Assembly: GCA_905236495.1 (NCBI GenBank)
Contig: CAJOPV010000094.1
Span: 1-5,274, forward strand
DNA length: 5,274 nucleotides
Source of the DNA: an uncultured Christensenellaceae bacterium
GTDB lineage: Bacteria; Bacillota; Clostridia; Christensenellales; Aristaeellaceae
Reading direction: 5' to 3'
Shown here: positions 5,192 through 5,274 of the stretch, piece after piece
How the letters are laid out: each line of letters starts with the position of its first letter
How positions within the stretch are numbered: position 1 is the stretch's first letter
The notes under the pieces: generated by a model
The model's database searches: none
The model's input: only the letters and a program-made list of their open reading frames with translations
What the model was told of the DNA's origin: nothing
Program-made: the position numbers and the translations under genes

Positions 5192-5198
5192 CGGCCCC

Positions 5199-5267
5199 GT
5201 GCCGCAAAAATCGGCGGACGGCACACCCCTTGCGGGAAAACGCCGCCAGTTTGTCGGTTCAGGCGGC
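5199..5267 (+). repeat. Inverted repeats after luxS, possible incomplete terminator
   Basis: GTGCCG/CGGCAC (5199-5204 with 5219-5224) and GCCGCC/GGCGGC (5242-5247 with 5262-5267) can form 6-bp GC-rich stems after the luxS stop. Neither is followed by a T-run before the window ends, so a terminator is only possible and may lie just outside. Confidence 0.25.
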
Positions 5268-5274
5268 TGAATTG

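Noticed and set aside
4610..5224. Minus-strand open frame of 204 codons opposite luxS
   Set aside because: LuxS is certain from its catalytic residues, and the opposite frame shows no domain.

Overview
The window looks like chromosomal DNA of an anaerobic Bacillota (Clostridia-type) bacterium. The grounds are strong AGGAGG-type ribosome binding sites, sigma-A-like promoters, a LuxS of the clostridial sequence type, and a two-gene unit of ECF sigma factor plus PepSY-repeat membrane protein. From memory of protein style, and not from any search, I would guess a gut or rumen lineage near Christensenellales/Oscillospiraceae.

Layout, left to right. Positions 1-386 hold no convincing protein gene. 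They contain two divergent sigma-A-type promoters. One fires leftward (TTGACT-17-TATACT, 217-245) into about 210 nt of foldable, non-coding-looking sequence that runs off the window. The other fires rightward (TTGACG-18-TAAAAT, 299-328) into a 358-residue six-helix membrane diguanylate cyclase (387-1463, +). Positions 1464-1792 lie between two convergent genes and are almost wholly built of back-to-back inverted repeats, including a 72-nt nested palindrome with 31 bp of stem. Positions 1793-3961 (-) encode a 722-residue single-pass membrane protein with three repeats of an aromatic helix, a YPLP-like linker and a PepSY-like fold. It overlaps by 8 nt, in ATGCGTGA, the upstream ECF-type sigma factor gene (3954-4466, -). 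A roughly 200-nt divergent intergenic region then leads to a complete luxS (4667-5191, +).

How the parts may work together. The sigma factor and the PepSY membrane protein form a translationally coupled pair, which suggests that the membrane protein senses an envelope signal and restrains the sigma factor (inference). The diguanylate cyclase would make c-di-GMP in response to an unknown signal through its membrane domain. LuxS recycles S-ribosylhomocysteine and yields the AI-2 precursor. Nothing in the sequence directly links these outputs, although all concern signalling.

The part least explained by known families is the hairpin array at 1465-1788. Next are the leftward structured transcript at 1-210 and the second strong start site inside the PepSY gene.
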